A stretch of DNA of 64,000 bases from Janthinobacterium sp. TND4EL3 (GCF_900156175.1 NZ_FTMV01000012.1:62001-126000); one strand, 5' to 3'; counted from the stretch's first letter, positions 42,856 through 53,115 are shown. A program made the numbers and translations. Notes: generated by a model from the sequence alone, not told the origin.

Positions 42856-43587
42856 TTACGGCCGGCCGCAGCCGACAAGTAGCAGCATCGGCCGTTCCCG
42901 CTCTTCCGCCAGGGCCGGCTGCTGCGCCACCTGTTCGTCGCTCGGTCCCCATTCTTCCACATGTTCCAGCTGGAAACCCGCTTGCAGCAGCGCATTGATG
43001 GTCGTGCCCAGGGTGCGGTGCTGCTTGATCACGCCGGGCGCCAGCCAGTCCGACACGCGCGCTCCTTGCCGCTGGTAGCTGTCGACGGGCCAGGTCTTGC
43101 GGCCTTGCCCATCCGTCAGCCAGCCAGGCTGGCGCGGCGCCATGAAGATCGGATGCTCGATGGAAAACACCAGCTTGCCGCCCGGCTTCAAGCCTTCGCG
43201 GATGGCGGCCAGCAGGGCGGCAAAATCCTCGATGTAGTGGAAGGCGAGCGAACTGTAGACGAGATCATGGCTGGCCGGCGGCAAGGCCAGTTGTTCCAGA
43301 TCCAGCCGCGCATAGCCGACGGACGCGTGCGTCCCCATGGCATTCGCCTGCGCCAGCATCTTTTCCGACACGTCCACGCCCAAGACCCGCTGTGCACCCT
43401 GTTCTGCCGCCCAGCGGCAGAACCAGCCATAGCCGCAGCCCAGGTCGAGCACGCTTTTACCCTGCAAATCGGGCAGCATGGCGCGCAGGGCGGGCCATTC
43501 GGGAGCGCTGTCGAGGCCGCCAACGGAGCGGGGCAGCTGGCTATAGGCCGTGAAGAAGGCGTCGTTGTCGTAGATGTTCTGTGTCAT
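42856..43587 (-). CDS. SAM-dependent methyltransferase (class I)
   Basis: 243 residues with motif I VLDLGCGYGWFCRWAAEQGA, LGVDVSEKMLAQANA and DLVYSSLAFHYIEDFAALLA. The target is not evident. Start ATG 43587 overlaps the stop of the ClC gene (ATGA), so it belongs to the decarboxylase-ClC-methyltransferase operon. Confidence 0.92.
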   Translation of the reverse strand: MTQNIYDNDAFFTAYSQLPRSVGGLDSAPEWPALRAMLPDLQGKSVLDLGCGYGWFCRWAAEQGAQRVLGVDVSEKMLAQANAMGTHASVGYARLDLEQLALPPASHDLVYSSLAFHYIEDFAALLAAIREGLKPGGKLVFSIEHPIFMAPRQPGWLTDGQGRKTWPVDSYQRQGARVSDWLAPGVIKQHRTLGTTINALLQAGFQLEHVEEWGPSDEQVAQQPALAEERERPMLLLVGCGRP

Positions 43588-44852
43588 GTGTCGAGATCCT
43601 TGGCCGGCTGGCGCTTGGCATGTCCGCCGCGTTGCGCCCGGTAAATGCCCGCATGGCCGGAAAACAGGTAGGCGACGACGCAGGCGATGGCCGCGTACAC
43701 ACCGATGTCCGCGCCGAACAGTTCCATCGCCATCAGGGTCGAGGCGATCGGTGTGTTGGCGGCACCCGCAAACACGGCGACGAAGCCGATGGCGGCCAGC
43801 AAGGCGACGGGCTGGTGCAGCACAGGCCCCAGCGCATTGCCCAGGGTCGCGCCGATGAAGAACAGGGGCGTGACTTCGCCGCCCTTGAAACCGGTGCCCA
43901 GCGAGACGATGGTAAACGCCATCTTGCCGAGGAAATCCCACGCGGGCAGAGGCTGCTGGAGGGCGTCGACGATGGTGGGGATGCCCAGGCCGATATAGCG
44001 GTCGGTGCCCAGCAGCCACACGGCGAGCGCGACGACGAGGCCGCCTGCCAGCGGGCGCAGGGGGGCGTAGGCAATCTTGCGCTTCATCAAGCCGCTCAAG
44101 CCGTGCGTGGCTTGCGCAAACAGTTTACCGGTCACGCCGAACAGCACGCCCGCGATCACCATGGCGGACAAGGTCCAGGCGGAGAGGGCGGGAATCAAGG
44201 GCACGGCGTAATGCGTATGGCCAATGTGCAAAAGCGGCCCCCACAGCAGGACCACCTGGTCGGCGATGACGGCGGCAGCCAGGCAGGGCAGCATGGCTTC
44301 GTAGCGCAAGCGGCCGATGGCCAGCACTTCCAGGCCGAAGAGGGCGCCCGCCAGCGGCGTGCCGAAGACGGAGGCAAAGCCGGCGCTGATGCCGGCCATC
44401 AGGATGATGCGGCGGTCTTCATTGTGCAGGTGAAACATGCGCGTGAGTTGGTCGGCCAGCGCGCCCCCCATCTGCACGGCCGTGCCTTCGCGCCCGACGG
44501 AGGCGCCGAACAGATGCGAGATGACGGTGCCGCCCAGCACCAGCGGCGCCATGCGCAACGGAATGATTTTCTTGGGATCGTGGATTTCATCGATGAGCAG
44601 GTTCGCGCCGCCCTCGACACTGCTGCCGTAGCGCAAGTACAGCCAGCCGACGGCAAAGCCCGCCACGGGCAGCAGCCAGATCAGCCAGGCGTGCGCCAGG
44701 CGCGTGCGCGTGGCCCAGTCCAAGGCGGCCAGGAAAGCGGCCGAGGCCGTGCCGGCCAGCACGGCGACGACAAAGGCCAGCAGCAGCCATTTCAACAGAT
44801 GCTGTAGCAGATCGGCGAGGGCGCTCAGGCGGTGCATCGGGCATCCAGTCAA
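43584..44852 (-). CDS. ClC-family anion channel/antiporter (possible fluoride type)
   Basis: 422 residues, multi-helix. It contains GASVGREGTAVQMG (E122 as the gating glutamate) and FKGGEVTPLFFIGATLGN in place of the chloride-type GGIFAP. GREGT and GGEVTP resemble the fluoride/proton antiporter branch (CLC-F), but fine specificity cannot be fixed by eye. It begins 21 bases after the decarboxylase stop and is coupled to the methyltransferase. Confidence 0.85.
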   Translation of the reverse strand: MTGCPMHRLSALADLLQHLLKWLLLAFVVAVLAGTASAAFLAALDWATRTRLAHAWLIWLLPVAGFAVGWLYLRYGSSVEGGANLLIDEIHDPKKIIPLRMAPLVLGGTVISHLFGASVGREGTAVQMGGALADQLTRMFHLHNEDRRIILMAGISAGFASVFGTPLAGALFGLEVLAIGRLRYEAMLPCLAAAVIADQVVLLWGPLLHIGHTHYAVPLIPALSAWTLSAMVIAGVLFGVTGKLFAQATHGLSGLMKRKIAYAPLRPLAGGLVVALAVWLLGTDRYIGLGIPTIVDALQQPLPAWDFLGKMAFTIVSLGTGFKGGEVTPLFFIGATLGNALGPVLHQPVALLAAIGFVAVFAGAANTPIASTLMAMELFGADIGVYAAIACVVAYLFSGHAGIYRAQRGGHAKRQPAKDLDT

Positions 44853-44873
44853 GGCTGATGGGTGGGTGTTTCC

Positions 44874-46463
44874 TTACAGGCCCAGTTCCGCCACCAGCGC
44901 CTGGCCGATGGCCCGCTGTTCGGCCAGGATGGCGCGCAGGTGGTGGGGCCGCGTCTTGACATTCGTCATGACCACGCGCAATACATTCGTCGGGCCGGGG
45001 TAGCGCGTCGATTCGAGCACCGTGCGCGAGACAAAGCTGTGGCCTTCGGCCTTTTGCCGGTTTTGCAGCTTGGCGGTCAAGGTGTTCAGTTGCTTGTTCA
45101 GCTCGGTCGCCGCCTCCACCTGGCCGCCGGCCAGCAAGCTGTCCATGCGCTGGCGCAAGGGCGCGGGTACGTAGCGGTAGGTCAGGATGAAGGTGTCGGA
45201 GCGCGTGACGAGCTCGAAATCCTGCTGGTCGGCCAATAAATCCTGCAACTGGCCGGACAGGGTGGCCGCCTGCCGCAGCAGGGTCGTGTAGCCGGACACG
45301 CCCAGCACCTTGAACGAAGTCCACAGTTTCAAGGCGTCAAAGCGGCGCGAGCCTTCCAGCGAGGTCTGGCCCAGGTCGCCCGAGTTGTCGCGCAGGATGT
45401 AGTTGGCGTTGTGCTTCAACAGGTTCAGGCTGGCGCTGTCCTTGAACAGCACCATGCTTTGCGCCATCGGCACCCACAGCAGCTTGTGCCCGTCGATGAC
45501 GACGGAGTCGGCCAGGGCGATGCCGTCGTACAGGGGGCGGTATTGTTCCGCGATCAGCAGGGCGCCGCCCCAGGCCGCATCCACGTGGAACCAGATGTTT
45601 TCCCGCGCGGCAATGGCCGCCATCGCGGCCAGCGGGTCGATGGCGCCTGTTTCCGTCGTGCCGGCGATGCCGATCATGGCGACGACCTTGATCTTGCGCA
45701 AGTTTAAATCGGCAATGGTGGCTTCCAGCGCGGCGATGTCGATGCGGTTGTCGCGGTCGACGGCCACCAGGTGCAGGGCGTTTTCGCCCAGGCCCAGGGT
45801 CGCCAGCGCCTTTTTCACGGAATAATGGCTGCGGGCCGAGCCGATCACGGCCAGTCCCGCGTAGCCGGATTCTTGCATGGCGGCAAACAAACCGCGCTTG
45901 CGCGTGCCGGGCAACTGGCTTTCCAGCGCCACGGCCAGCGCCGTCAGGTTGCCCATGGTGCCGCCATTGACGACATTGCCCAGCGCGCCGCTGGTGGCGG
46001 CCATGGCCTGCGCGTAGACCGCATCCGGCTGCCGGTACACCTGGCGGTGCAGCCAGCCGAGGATCTGCTTTTCGATCAGGGTCGACACATACGCCGTCTC
46101 GATCTTGACCTGGTTCTGGTTCAGGGTGGCCGTGAACGCCTCGGCCAGCACGCTGATCCAGGGCAGGGCCTGCGTCATGTGGCCGATGTAGAGCGGGTGG
46201 TTCAGCTGGGCCGTATTGGCCAGCACGGTGGCGTCAAGTTCTTGCAGGAAATCGGCCACGGGCATGCCGTGTGCGGGCAGGCTGATGTCGGACAGCTGCG
46301 TCAGCAGTTCCGTGTAGGGCGTGTGCGGGTAGGCCGTGTCGCGTCCGGCGGCCAGCCAGCCGCCCAGCATGCGCAGCGCCTGCTGCAGGGGCGCGGGCGC
46401 CTGCTGCAGCGCATCGATGGAAAAATGCTGCTGCAGCAGCCGTTCGATAGCGGTATCGGTCAT
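44874..46463 (-). CDS. Group II PLP-dependent decarboxylase
   Basis: 529 residues of the glutamate/aromatic-amino-acid/DABA decarboxylase fold. The PLP lysine is K327 in VVIDGHKLLWVPMAQSMVLF; VDAAWGGALL and GALGNVVNGGTMGNLTALAV are also present. The substrate is uncertain (glutamate, aspartate, 2,4-diaminobutyrate or tyrosine types). The start at 46463 (MTDTAIERLL) is favoured over 46556. First gene of a three-gene operon with ClC and the methyltransferase; ClC-decarboxylase pairing recalls acid-resistance logic, which is inference. Confidence 0.9.
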   Translation of the reverse strand: MTDTAIERLLQQHFSIDALQQAPAPLQQALRMLGGWLAAGRDTAYPHTPYTELLTQLSDISLPAHGMPVADFLQELDATVLANTAQLNHPLYIGHMTQALPWISVLAEAFTATLNQNQVKIETAYVSTLIEKQILGWLHRQVYRQPDAVYAQAMAATSGALGNVVNGGTMGNLTALAVALESQLPGTRKRGLFAAMQESGYAGLAVIGSARSHYSVKKALATLGLGENALHLVAVDRDNRIDIAALEATIADLNLRKIKVVAMIGIAGTTETGAIDPLAAMAAIAARENIWFHVDAAWGGALLIAEQYRPLYDGIALADSVVIDGHKLLWVPMAQSMVLFKDSASLNLLKHNANYILRDNSGDLGQTSLEGSRRFDALKLWTSFKVLGVSGYTTLLRQAATLSGQLQDLLADQQDFELVTRSDTFILTYRYVPAPLRQRMDSLLAGGQVEAATELNKQLNTLTAKLQNRQKAEGHSFVSRTVLESTRYPGPTNVLRVVMTNVKTRPHHLRAILAEQRAIGQALVAELGL

Positions 46464-46587
46464 TGCGCGTTTGTCTTCTTCTCTACTGATTGCTGATGCC
46501 ACGGTGCCAAATGCATTGCGCCCTGGCGAAAGCGGGATTTTACCCGACTCCGCCAAGGCGCATCAGTTTGCTATTGGTAAATGATAA

Positions 46588-47664
46588 TCAGAAGTAATTC
46601 AGGCCCAGCGCCGACTTGACTTCATCGGCCGTGCGGGCCGCCACTTCGCGCGCCTTGAAGGTACCTTCCTTGAGCATCTGGATGACTTGCCCCTTGTCCT
46701 TGGCGAATTCTTCGCGGCGGGCGCGGATCGGCGCCAGCAATTCCTGCAAGACCACGTCCAGGCGCTTCTTGACGATACTGTCGCCCAGGCCGCCGCGCAC
46801 GTAATGGGCTTTCATTTCGGCCAGCGCCGCTTTTTCCGGGTCGAAGGCGTCCAGGTAAGTGAAGGCCACATTGCCTTCCAGGTGGCCCGGGTCTTCCACG
46901 CGCAGGTGCAGCGGGTCCGTGTAGACTTTTTTCACGGCAGCCGTGATTTCGGCCGGCGTCGCACCCAGGTTGATGGTGTTGCCCAGCGACTTGCTCATCT
47001 TCGCCTTGCCGTCGATGCCGGGCAGGCGGCCGATATCGGGCACCAGCGCCTTGCATTCCATCAATACTTCACGGTTGTACATGCGGTTGAAGCGGCGCAC
47101 GATTTCATTCGTCTGCTCGATCATCGGAATCTGGTCTTCGCCCACGGGCACCACGCCCGCCTTGAAGGCCGTGATGTCGGCCGCCTGGCTGGCCGGGTAG
47201 GTCAGGAAGCCGGCCGGGATGTCGCGCTCGAAGCCGCGCAAACGGATTTCTTCCTTGACGGTGGGGTTGCGTTCGAGGCGCGCCACGGTGACGATGTTCA
47301 GGTAGTAAAACGTCAGCTCGGCCAGTTCCGGGATCTGCGACTGGATGAAGACCGTGGTCTTCGTCGGGTCGATGCCGACGGCCAGGTAATCGAGCGCCAC
47401 TTCGACGACGTTGCGGTGCACCTTGTCGATGTCGTCCATATTGTCCGTCAGCGCCTGCGCGTCGGCCAGCATGATGAATTGCTTGTAGCTGTTCTGGTAG
47501 GCGACGCGGTCGCGCAGGCTGCCGACGAAGTGGCCCAGGTGCAATGGGCCGGTCGGGCGGTCGCCCGTCAGGATCACGGATTGCGAAGCGATGGCGGCAG
47601 CCGACAGCGGTGCTGCCGGGGTGTTGTCGGTGTCGGGGGTATCGGGGGTATTAGGCAAGCTCAT
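46588..47664 (-). CDS. trpS: Tryptophanyl-tRNA synthetase
   Basis: 358 residues of class I TrpRS: HIGH-type motif [43 protein letters not shown]-type [17 protein letters not shown]. The start at 47664 ([11 protein letters not shown]) has AAGGAAAC upstream; the frame reaches 47793 without support. The short Asp/Thr/Pro N-terminal extension is unusual but small. Codes for an essential housekeeping enzyme. Confidence 0.96.
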   Translation of the reverse strand: MSLPNTPDTPDTDNTPAAPLSAAAIASQSVILTGDRPTGPLHLGHFVGSLRDRVAYQNSYKQFIMLADAQALTDNMDDIDKVHRNVVEVALDYLAVGIDPTKTTVFIQSQIPELAELTFYYLNIVTVARLERNPTVKEEIRLRGFERDIPAGFLTYPASQAADITAFKAGVVPVGEDQIPMIEQTNEIVRRFNRMYNREVLMECKALVPDIGRLPGIDGKAKMSKSLGNTINLGATPAEITAAVKKVYTDPLHLRVEDPGHLEGNVAFTYLDAFDPEKAALAEMKAHYVRGGLGDSIVKKRLDVVLQELLAPIRARREEFAKDKGQVIQMLKEGTFKAREVAARTADEVKSALGLNYF

Positions 47665-47980
47665 CAAGTTTCCTTTTGAGCCGCCTGCATCGGGGATGAT
47701 CCAGGCTGAGCCTGTTACGCCACCGATCGAGGCGGCGTGGATCAAATTCACATCACTATAGAGTGGCCGCGCGAAAGTGAGCGGGACCACCAATTCAAGC
47801 AGGCGTGTTGTGACGGGATAAATTTCATGGCGTTATGGTTGCAGTTCAGGCGCGTTCTGTCAAGTTGCGCTCCGATTTATCTGCTGCGCCGCGTCACAGG
47901 CTTGCCTGTTGCGGAACTTGCTTTCCGGGTACTATTGCCATTCGGCCACTTTTGCGTGGCATGAATCATTGGAGAACAGT
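47665..47980. other. Divergent spacer between trpS and the ester hydrolase gene
   Basis: 316 bases. No gene is convincing; small frames lack ribosome sites. It must hold both promoters, but none was scored confidently. Confidence 0.4.
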
Positions 47981-49924
47981 ATGCGCGTGTCGTCCCCCGT
48001 CCGGCTCACCGGCCTGGCTTTTGTTATCAGTTCCCTGTTTGCCGCGCCCGCGATGGCGCAAACGCCCCCCATGACGCCCGACATCGGCGCCAGGCTGGTC
48101 ATGCCGGATGTCAATGATTACGTCAAGCGCGTGGTGATGATTCCCATGCGCGACGGCGTCAAGCTGTACACGGTGATCGTCGTGCCAAAGGACGCCAAAC
48201 GGGCGCCCATCATGCTCACGCGCACGCCGTACAATGCGGCCCGCCGGGCCCAGCGCGCGTCGAGCGCCAGCATGCTGGCCACCTTGCCGCAGGGCGACGA
48301 TACCCTCGTGGAAAACGGCTACATCCGCGTATTCCAGGACGTGCGCGGCAAGCATGGCTCCGAAGGCGATTACGTGATGACGCGCCCCGTGCGCGGCCCG
48401 CTCAACAATACCAAGGTCGACAACGTGACCGATGCGTGGGACACCATCGACTGGCTGTCGAAGAATGTTCCCGAAAGCAATGGCAAGGTGGGCATGCTGG
48501 GTTCCTCGTACGAGGGCCATACGGTGCTGATGGCCCTGGTCGATCCGCATCCGGCGCTGAAGGTAGCCATCCCCATGAGCGCCATGGTCGATGGCTGGCG
48601 CGGCGACGACTGGTTCCACAACGGCGCCTTCCGCATGCCGAGCCTGTCCTACCTGGCGTGGCAGACGAGCGTGCGCGGCAGCGCCGAGTCGCCCGTGCTG
48701 GGCGTCTATGACGAGTACGACGCCTATCTGCGCATCGGCTCGGCCGGTGATTACGCGAAGAAATTCGGCATCGACAAGCTGGCGTACACGAAAAAGCTGT
48801 TCGAGCATCCGGCCTATGACAGTTACTGGCAGGAACAGGCGCTCGATAAAATCCTCGCCAAGCGTCCGCTGATCGTGCCCACCATGCATGTGGTGGGCCA
48901 GTGGGACCAGGAAGATATCTATGGCGCCTATGCCAGCTACGCGGCGATGGAAGGGCGCGACAAGCGCAACAACCTCAATTACCTGGCCATCGGCCCGTGG
49001 CGCCACAGCGGCGTCAACTATGACGGTTCCAGCCTGGGCGCCCTGAAGTTCGACGGCGACACGGCGCGCCAGTTCCGCGAAAAAGTCATGCAGCCATTCC
49101 TCAATCAATACCTGAAGGATGGCGCGCCGGAGGCGAACACGGCGCCCGTCGTGTCCTACCAGAGCGGCACGAACCAGTGGCAGCGCCTGCAGCAGTGGCC
49201 GCTGGCTTGCGAGACCTGCGACACCAAGCTGACGCCGATCTACCTGCAAGACGGTTCCAGGCTGGGTTTTGCGGCGCCAGCGGGCGCTGCGGATGCGGCG
49301 CAAGGCGCTTTCGACGAATACGTGGCCGATCCGGCCAAACCCGTGCCCTTCGTCGCGCGTCCCGTGCGCCTCGGCGACGGCGAGCAGTGGAAACCCTGGC
49401 TGGTCAGCGACCAGCGCGGCTATGCGGACCGCACGGACGTGCTCAGCTACATTTCCGAGCCGTTGCAGGAGGCCGTGCGCATCGCCGGTGCGCCCGTGGT
49501 CAAGCTGTTTGCCGCCACCAGCGGCACGGATGCGGACTGGGTGGTGAAACTGATCGACGTGTATCCGGACGAAGTGCCGTCGCAGCCGGCCATGGGCGGC
49601 TACCAGCTGGGCGTGGCGATGGACATCTTCCGTGGCCGTTACCGCGACAGCTTCGAGCACCCGACGCCGATACCGGCCGGTAAAGTGGAGCGCTACCGTT
49701 TCGCCTTGCCGAACGCGAATCACGTTTTCCTGCCCGGCCACCGCATTGCCGTGCAAGTGCAGTCGAGCTGGTTCCCCCTGTACGACCGCAACCCGCAAAC
49801 CTTCGTGCCGAACATCTTCCTGGCCCAGCCAGGCGATTACAAGAAGGCGACGCAGCGCGTGTACCACGCGGCAGGGGCGGCCAGCGCGATCGAATTGCCG
49901 ATCGCGCCGCTCGACGCCCGCTAA
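47981..49924 (+). CDS. Alpha-amino acid ester hydrolase-like (CocE/NonD family), secreted
   Basis: 647 residues with a signal peptide (GLAFVISSLFAAPAMA, then QTPP). Alpha/beta-hydrolase S15 family: S176 in GMLGSSYEGHTVLMAL, D309 in GQWDQEDIYGAYASY, H342 in AIGPWRHSGVNYDGSSLG, and a C-terminal jelly-roll domain ending GHRIAVQVQSSWFPLYDRN. The spacing of the triad (133 and 33 residues) matches alpha-amino acid ester hydrolases, which hydrolyse or form esters of alpha-amino acids and some beta-lactam side chains. Start 47981 has GGAG 8 bases upstream; the ATG 47909 is unlikely. Confidence 0.9.
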   Translation: MRVSSPVRLTGLAFVISSLFAAPAMAQTPPMTPDIGARLVMPDVNDYVKRVVMIPMRDGVKLYTVIVVPKDAKRAPIMLTRTPYNAARRAQRASSASMLATLPQGDDTLVENGYIRVFQDVRGKHGSEGDYVMTRPVRGPLNNTKVDNVTDAWDTIDWLSKNVPESNGKVGMLGSSYEGHTVLMALVDPHPALKVAIPMSAMVDGWRGDDWFHNGAFRMPSLSYLAWQTSVRGSAESPVLGVYDEYDAYLRIGSAGDYAKKFGIDKLAYTKKLFEHPAYDSYWQEQALDKILAKRPLIVPTMHVVGQWDQEDIYGAYASYAAMEGRDKRNNLNYLAIGPWRHSGVNYDGSSLGALKFDGDTARQFREKVMQPFLNQYLKDGAPEANTAPVVSYQSGTNQWQRLQQWPLACETCDTKLTPIYLQDGSRLGFAAPAGAADAAQGAFDEYVADPAKPVPFVARPVRLGDGEQWKPWLVSDQRGYADRTDVLSYISEPLQEAVRIAGAPVVKLFAATSGTDADWVVKLIDVYPDEVPSQPAMGGYQLGVAMDIFRGRYRDSFEHPTPIPAGKVERYRFALPNANHVFLPGHRIAVQVQSSWFPLYDRNPQTFVPNIFLAQPGDYKKATQRVYHAAGAASAIELPIAPLDAR

Positions 49925-50778
49925 GCGATTCGCATGAGGATGGCGCCCGCCGCGATCAGGGCGATGGCCAGGTAGCGGCGGGAGCTGATTTTTTCGCGCA
50001 GGAACAGCGCCGCAATGGCGATGGCGAACAGGATCGACGTTTCGCGCAGGGCCGCGACGGCGGCCACGGGCGCCTGCGTCATGGCCCACAGGGCCAGGCC
50101 GTACGAGGCCAGGGTGCCGAAGCCGCCGAAGGCGGCCAGCTGCCATTGCGTTTGCGCATACGCAAACAAGCCGGCGCGGCGGCGCAGCAAGGTCCACAGC
50201 AGCAGTCCGGCGCCGTTCAGCACAAAAATCCACATCGTGTAGGCGGCCGGCGCGCCGGACAGGCGCACGCCGATGCCGTCGATGAGGGTATAGCTGGCAA
50301 TCACGCAGGCGTTGCCCAGCGCAAAGGCCGTGGCGCGCCCTGCGCTTTGCGCGATGCCAGGCATGGCGGGCGTGCGCGCGGCAAAATACAGGGCAAAGAT
50401 GCCCGCGCTGATGCAGGCGACGGCGCCCATCTGCATGGAAGAAAGGCGTTCGCCGATCAGCGGCCAGCTGGCCAGCGCCACGAGCAGCGGCGCGCTGCCG
50501 CGCATCAGGGGATAGGCGTGGCTCATGTCGCCCGCCTTGTAGGCGGCCGCCAGCAGCGAGTAATAGGCGAGCTGTGCCACGGAGGAGGCTGCCAGGTAAG
50601 GCCAGCTGGCGGGAGCGGGAGTATTGACGAAGGGCAAGACCGCCAGCGAGATCAGGGCCGCGCCAGCGGAGACCAGCACGGTCGTGAGGAAGGTATCCTT
50701 GCCCGCCTTGACGATGGCGTTCCAGCTGGCATGCAGCAGGGCGGCAAACAGCACGACGGCGACGACCAGGCCGGACAT
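49921..50778 (-). CDS. EamA/DMT-family transporter (second)
   Basis: 285 residues, ten predicted helices, EamA family; it starts MSGLVVAVVLFAALLHASWN and ends in a helix-rich tail (LAIALIAAGAILMRIA). The stop codon overlaps the convergent hydrolase's stop by 4 bases. The binding protein's start lies beyond its own upstream gap. Probable exporter; the substrate is unknown. Confidence 0.9.
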   Translation of the reverse strand: MSGLVVAVVLFAALLHASWNAIVKAGKDTFLTTVLVSAGAALISLAVLPFVNTPAPASWPYLAASSVAQLAYYSLLAAAYKAGDMSHAYPLMRGSAPLLVALASWPLIGERLSSMQMGAVACISAGIFALYFAARTPAMPGIAQSAGRATAFALGNACVIASYTLIDGIGVRLSGAPAAYTMWIFVLNGAGLLLWTLLRRRAGLFAYAQTQWQLAAFGGFGTLASYGLALWAMTQAPVAAVAALRETSILFAIAIAALFLREKISSRRYLAIALIAAGAILMRIA

Positions 50779-50785
50779 GGGCGCC

Positions 50786-51607
50786 TTAGCGGGGGCGTAT
50801 GCTCAGCGACAGCAGTTCCTGGCGGTGATGGCGCTGGAAACCCTCCATCAGCGTGCCCGAGCGGCCCGCTTTTTCCAGCAGTTCGCGCAGGGCCGCCTGG
50901 TCTTCCGCCGTCAGCGACTTGCGCGACAGGTAGACGCCGCTCATGCCCCATGGCAATTCCGGCAAGGCTTCCAGGCGCAAACGGTCGGCCAGGCCATACA
51001 CGCGCGCATCGTTCTGCGCCACGCCGGCCAGGATGGTGGGACTCATGATGGTGGCGTCGATGAAGCCGCTTTGCATCAGGCGCGCCACGGACAGGGCGTC
51101 GACTTCATAGAACAGGCGGCCCTGGCTGCTCAATTCCTTGGCCAGCGCCTGGTAGGACACGCCATAGTCGTAGCCGCGCACGAGGGCCACGCGCAGCTCG
51201 CGCCGTTCGATCAGTTCCTGCATGGTGTTGATGGGCGCGCGCGTCCCCTGCAGCGAGATCAGCAGGGGGCGGTTGCCCATCAGGGGAATGAACAGGCCGT
51301 GCTGGTCGCGCCGCGGCGTGCTGCTGGCGGGAATCAGCAGGTCCGCCTTGCCTGCCTCGAACATGGCTTCCAGGCGCGCGCGGGGCACGGGCGTGAAGAT
51401 GAAGTTGCAGCCGAGCTTGGCCCCCATGCTGCGCAGCAAGTCAGGGTAGATGCCGCTGATCGTGGCGCCATTGATCACCACGCTGGCGCCGATGGCCGAG
51501 ACGGGCACCTGGATGTCGCGCGAGCATTGCGCCGCCGCCAGCGACGGCAGCGCCAGCGCCAGCATGGCCACGGTTCGGCGCCAGGCGCTGGAATAAAAGT
51601 CAGTCAT
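50786..51607 (-). CDS. Periplasmic substrate-binding protein (SBP family 3-like)
   Basis: 273 residues with a signal peptide (RRTVAMLALALPSLAAAQCS) and a bacterial extracellular solute-binding fold (NGATISGIYPDLLRSMGAKL; LMGNRPLLISLQG; MNTMQELIERRELRVALVRG-like region). No permease or ATPase genes adjoin it, so it may be an orphan sensor or binding protein rather than a transporter. The start at 51607 is chosen because AAGG lies 6 bases upstream; 51613 is the alternative. Confidence 0.8.
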   Translation of the reverse strand: MTDFYSSAWRRTVAMLALALPSLAAAQCSRDIQVPVSAIGASVVINGATISGIYPDLLRSMGAKLGCNFIFTPVPRARLEAMFEAGKADLLIPASSTPRRDQHGLFIPLMGNRPLLISLQGTRAPINTMQELIERRELRVALVRGYDYGVSYQALAKELSSQGRLFYEVDALSVARLMQSGFIDATIMSPTILAGVAQNDARVYGLADRLRLEALPELPWGMSGVYLSRKSLTAEDQAALRELLEKAGRSGTLMEGFQRHHRQELLSLSIRPR

Positions 51608-51706
51608 ACCCATCCTTGCTCACCATCGAATGCCGGGCGTCGGTGACGCGCGGCGGATTGTCCATTTTCGCCTATTTATTTCTCAAATGCAATATTATCC
51701 TGCCGA

Positions 51707-52996
51707 CTACTTTGTGGTGGAAACCGCAAGCCTGGCCTGGCGCTGCGCCTGGAAGTAGCGCCAGGCCACGATGATGCCCAGGGTTTGCATGATGGCGCAC
51801 AGATAGAAGGTGCTGCCGATGCGCCAGTCCTGCGCCGGCAGGTGGCTCACTTCGCCCAGGATCATGCTGCCCAGCAAGGGCATGATGATGATGCCGAGGC
51901 TGCTGATCGATTGCAGGGAGCCCATCAGTTCACCCTGTTCGCCGGCGCCCGATGACTTCGAGATGATGCCTTGCAGGGCGGGACCGGCGGCAAAGGCCAG
52001 CAGGTTGCACAGGATCAAGGCGTACATCATCCAGCCCTGCGTGGCCAGGCCGTACAGCAGGTAGGTGAGGGCGCCCGATGCCATGCCCAGCAAGGACAAG
52101 CGCACCTCGCCAAAGCGCTTGATGAGCATGCCCAGCAAGCCCGCCTGCACGACGGCCGCGCACAGGCCCACGCAGAAGAGGGCGATGCCGTTCTGGCGCG
52201 GCGTCCAGTCGAAGCGGAAATGCGTGTACAGCACCCAGGTAGTGTTGAGCATCATTTGCGCGAACGTCATCAGGCCGAAGGCCACCACCAGGCCGCGGAT
52301 TTCCACGCGGCGCGCCAGCTTGAGCAGGGCCGCGAACGGGTTGATGCGCGCCAGGGTGAAGGGCGGGCGGGGGCCGGGGCCCCGCGCCAGCGATTCGGGC
52401 ACGAAGAAATAGCCATAGATGAAGTTGGCCGCCGACAGGCCGGCCGCCACGTAGAACGGCAGGTGCAGATTGATTTCGCCCAGCAGGCCGCCCAGCATGG
52501 GACCGCAGATGAAGCCCAGGCCGAAGGCGGCGCCGATCTTGCCGAAGCTCTTGGCGCGGTTGTCTGGCGTGGAAATGTCGGAGGCGTAGGCCGAGGCCAC
52601 GGACATGCTGGCCGACGAGACGCCGCCGATGATGCGGCCGATGAACAGGCAGGCCAGGTTGGGCGCCCAGCCCGTGGCGAGGAAATTGACGCCCATGCCG
52701 GCCATCGAGTACAGCAGCACGGGGCGGCGCCCCACGCGGTCGCTGATGGCGCCCAGCATGGGCATGAAGATGAACTGCAGCAAGCCGAAGACGGCCGCCA
52801 TGATGCCGTACCAGAATGCCTGCGCATCCTTGCCGCTGACAAAGTCGCCGATCAGGATGGGCAGCACGGGCACGACCAGGCCGATGCCCAGCATGTCGAT
52901 GAAGACACAGACGAGGATGAAGTTGAGATTGCCGGCACGCTCAGGCGCGGCTGGCGAGGGCGGCAAATGACTGTCGGGGCTGGTTTTATCGGACAT
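51707..52996 (-). CDS. TetA/MdtG-type MFS drug efflux transporter
   Basis: 429 residues, twelve predicted helices: FILVCVFIDMLGIGLVVPVL, MLGAISDRVGRRPVLL (motif A), FIGRIIGGVSSASMSVASAY. The layout is that of the TetA(A)-like tetracycline/multidrug efflux family. The specific drug is unknown, and no TetR gene adjoins it. Start ATG 52996 (MSDKTSPDSH). Confidence 0.9.
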   Translation of the reverse strand: MSDKTSPDSHLPPSPAAPERAGNLNFILVCVFIDMLGIGLVVPVLPILIGDFVSGKDAQAFWYGIMAAVFGLLQFIFMPMLGAISDRVGRRPVLLYSMAGMGVNFLATGWAPNLACLFIGRIIGGVSSASMSVASAYASDISTPDNRAKSFGKIGAAFGLGFICGPMLGGLLGEINLHLPFYVAAGLSAANFIYGYFFVPESLARGPGPRPPFTLARINPFAALLKLARRVEIRGLVVAFGLMTFAQMMLNTTWVLYTHFRFDWTPRQNGIALFCVGLCAAVVQAGLLGMLIKRFGEVRLSLLGMASGALTYLLYGLATQGWMMYALILCNLLAFAAGPALQGIISKSSGAGEQGELMGSLQSISSLGIIIMPLLGSMILGEVSHLPAQDWRIGSTFYLCAIMQTLGIIVAWRYFQAQRQARLAVSTTK

Positions 52997-53115
52997 GCAT
53001 GCTTTCGGCGCGTTGGCAAGGCGCCGGCGCCTTGCAGTGGTCTGCTGGCGCGCGGCGCGATCGCTGAGGCTTGCATTATAGACAGCATGGGCCATGCTGG
53101 CTATCGCCACCAATG

